Assembly (NCBI RefSeq): GCF_014207095.1
Contig: NZ_JACHBG010000006.1
Span: 186,001 to 250,000, forward strand
DNA: 64,000 nucleotides
Direction of reading: 5' to 3'
DNA from: Martinezella lusitana
GTDB lineage: Bacteria > Pseudomonadota > Alphaproteobacteria > Rhizobiales > Rhizobiaceae
The notes beneath the pieces are model-generated. The model did not search any database and was not told the origin of the DNA. It saw nothing but the letters and a program-made list of their open reading frames with translations. Below, one piece after another: positions 62,419 to 64,000 of the stretch; position 1 is the first letter of the stretch, and every line of letters begins with the position of its first letter. Both the position numbers and the translations under genes were made by a program.

Positions 62419-63438
62419 ATGAAGTCGCGTTTTCCGCTGAAAGATATCGCGTTGCAGGCCGGCCTTAGCCTCGCAACTGTCGACCGGGTGATGCACGAAC
62501 GCGATGGCGTCCGCGCAGTCACCCGGGCGCGCGTCGCAGCGGCAATATCGGAACTGGAACGGCAATACATGCAGTCCGGCCTCGCTGGACAGCGTCTCGT
62601 GATTGACGTGGTCATGGACACGCCGCAGCGTTTCTCCACAGCGGTACGCCACGCCTTCGAGGCGGAATTGCCCGGCATGCGGCCCGCCTCGTTCCTTGCG
62701 CGATTTCACGCTGCCGAAACCATGAGCGAGCAGGAGCTTCTATCGATCCTGCGTGCGATACGCCGTCGCGGCAGCCACGGTGTCGTTCTGAAAGCGGCCT
62801 CTACGCCTGCCATCGCCGAATCTGCTGCCCAGCTCATGGCGGCGAGGATTCCGGTGGTCACCCTGGTGACCGATTTGCCGGAAAATGCGCGTATCGGCTA
62901 TGTCGGCATGGACAACCGCGTCGCGGGAGCGACGGCTGCGTATTTGCTCGGGCGCATGGCGGGCGAAAGGCCAGGCAAGGTGCTGGTGACGTTGTCCAGC
63001 AGGCTCTTTGCTGGGGAGGACGAGCGCGAACATGGGTTTCGAGATGTGCTTGCGCAGCGCTTTCCTCATCTTTCGGTTCTAGGAATTTCCGAGGGCTTCG
63101 GTGTCGATCGGGCGACGGAGCGCCTCGTCCACGATGCGCTTGAATGCGAACCGAGCATTCGGGCCGTCTATTCGGCTGGCGGCGGCAACCGCGCGATATT
63201 GAAGGCTTTTGCGGAGGCCCGACGCGATTGCTGCGTCTTTGCCGCCCATGATCTCGATCAGGATAATATCGGACTGCTCGCTGCCGGCAAGATCACCTTC
63301 GTCATCCACCATGATTTGCGCCACGATGCCCGAAGCGCCTGCCAGCTCATGCTCGCTTATCACCGAATGTTGCCGCCCGATTTCCAGGTTGCGCCGTCGA
63401 GGGTCGCCATCGCTACACCATTCGAGCCAACGCTTTGA
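62419..63438 (+). CDS. LacI-family transcriptional regulator
   Basis: 339 residues from ATG 62419 (AGAAGGA upstream). The N-terminal helix-turn-helix is PLKDIALQAGLSLATVDRVMHERDGVRAVTRARV, slightly divergent from the LacI consensus (VDRVMH for VSRVLN), and the effector domain resembles ribose-type periplasmic binding proteins (RIGYVGMDNRVAGATAAYLLGRM). This subgroup often controls sugar or inositol-type genes. Being divergent from the PhyH-SDR unit, it most likely represses that unit. Confidence 0.9.
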   Translation: MKSRFPLKDIALQAGLSLATVDRVMHERDGVRAVTRARVAAAISELERQYMQSGLAGQRLVIDVVMDTPQRFSTAVRHAFEAELPGMRPASFLARFHAAETMSEQELLSILRAIRRRGSHGVVLKAASTPAIAESAAQLMAARIPVVTLVTDLPENARIGYVGMDNRVAGATAAYLLGRMAGERPGKVLVTLSSRLFAGEDEREHGFRDVLAQRFPHLSVLGISEGFGVDRATERLVHDALECEPSIRAVYSAGGGNRAILKAFAEARRDCCVFAAHDLDQDNIGLLAAGKITFVIHHDLRHDARSACQLMLAYHRMLPPDFQVAPSRVAIATPFEPTL

Positions 63439-63594
63439 TCGGCGATCTCAGTGCGCCTTCGGCAACTAATAGGAGATTTCCGGCGATGACATCATGCCTG
63501 CATCAGGATAGGTTTTTCACGCTCTCGACCGGTGGCTTCGCGCTCAAATGCCCGGATCGGCCGGCGATCGCAATTTGAGAAAGGAATTGCTCCG

Positions 63595-63900
63595 ATGGTT
63601 CGTTCGAAACTTTTTGCCGCTAGTGCCCTGGCGCTGGCTCTCGTTATGTTGATGGTCAGCCAAGGTGAAGCACAGCAGGCAAAGCCTAAGGCCGCACCGG
63701 GAATATGCCGCGGGGATGCCGCCAAGGCGCTCATAGGCAAGAAGCGTGTGACGGATGGCGCGGCGCGGCGGCTAACAGGCGCATCGATCGTGCGCCAGAT
63801 CAACCCGGGACAAGGCGTGACGATGGATTATCGACAGGAGCGTGTGACCATCGAAACCAATCCAAAAACTCGTAGGATTATCCGAGCCTATTGCGGATAG
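63595..63900 (+). CDS. Peptidase inhibitor I78-like secreted small protein
   Basis: 101 residues. A signal peptide (MVRSKLFAASALALALVMLMVSQGEAQ) is followed by a 75-residue domain reading GICRGDAAKALIGKKRVTDGAARRLTGASIVRQINPGQGVTMDYRQERVTIE and ending in YCG. The Cys near the start and the Cys of the final CG, the Gly-Lys/Arg region and the T-x-DYR-x-x-R core match the I78 (elastase inhibitor-like) family. It may inhibit a periplasmic or external serine protease. AAAGGA lies upstream of ATG 63595. It appears to be a lone gene. Confidence 0.82.
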   Translation: MVRSKLFAASALALALVMLMVSQGEAQQAKPKAAPGICRGDAAKALIGKKRVTDGAARRLTGASIVRQINPGQGVTMDYRQERVTIETNPKTRRIIRAYCG

Positions 63901-64000
63901 CTGATCCAAAGGCCTTGCTTGCCGGCGCGTCCCGCCCAGAGAGAGTAGCCTGCATCTTTCGATGGTGGACGGGGCGGAATAAGCCTTGTCGCCCAATGGA
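63901..64000. other. Window end, no gene recognised
   Basis: The last 100 bases after the I78-like gene show no recognised coding sequence or terminator. Confidence 0.4.

Overview
The window is chromosome- or megaplasmid-like DNA from an alphaproteobacterium of the Rhizobiales, most likely Rhizobium/Agrobacterium-like. Grounds: high GC with long antisense open frames; many ABC uptake systems of the ribose and polar-amino-acid types; COG4573-type tagatose-6-phosphate enzymes; PdhA, BCKDH and Aap-like proteins of rhizobial type; and two mosaic intergenic elements made of paired palindromes (17734-17834 and 30461-30563) that resemble RIME elements. Almost all of it is catabolic accessory DNA. 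I saw no rRNA, complete tRNA, insertion sequence, phage module or CRISPR array.

Layout. 1-3809: end of a sugar ABC operon with a PfkB kinase and a COG4573 protein, probably a D-tagatose/galactitol route. 3949-6624: histidine kinase, FixJ-like response regulator and a secreted HbpS/GlcG-family protein, closed by a terminator. 6728-8119: a DXS-like gene with a large in-frame internal deletion. 8366-11717: GST, LysR regulator, SMR exporter and an orphan pyruvate dehydrogenase E1-alpha. 11923-13743: DNA polymerase IV and two small unknown genes. 13724-20013: an Amadori-compound (fructosamine) locus with a GntR regulator, SIS deglycase, PfkB kinase, amino-acid-type permease, FAD oxidase and binding protein, linked by repeated TTGTC/GACAA operator-like sites. 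20551-26391: hydroxyquinol pathway (dioxygenase, C-C hydrolase-like enzyme, flavin hydroxylase, maleylacetate reductase) with a divergent LysR gene and a perfect palindrome between them. 26430-28329: polysaccharide deacetylase and HAD phosphatase. 28481-37950: AraC regulator and a seven-gene branched-chain amino/keto acid operon (SDR, thiolase, acyl-CoA dehydrogenase, complete BCKDH E1a/E1b/E2/E3). 38085-40510: MFS exporter, a gene-poor 0.8 kb stretch with structured repeats and a terminator, and a DoxX protein. 40550-43867: Aap-like amino acid transporter lacking its ATPase. 44219-55641: a nine-gene sugar/alditol operon (binding protein, ATPase, permease, SorC regulator, AKR, GlpD-like dehydrogenase, LsrF-like aldolase, FGGY kinase, GMC oxidoreductase). 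55855-57087: ChrA with a 12-G tract. 57140-60079: GNAT and a large basic amino acid decarboxylase with a structured leader. 60303-63438: SDR and PhyH dioxygenase opposite a LacI regulator. 63595-63900: I78 inhibitor-like protein.

The clusters mostly follow one plan: a local regulator (GntR, LysR, AraC, SorC or LacI), often divergent, next to overlapping ATGA/GTGA-coupled genes for uptake and breakdown of one carbon source. The most unusual items are the kinase-regulator-HbpS trio, the GntR operator set tying a phosphorylating and an oxidative Amadori route together, the deleted DXS, the 12-G tract in chrA, and the uncharacterised SorC-kinase-aldolase-GlpD operon. All assignments come from reading the translated sequence; no database search was run.
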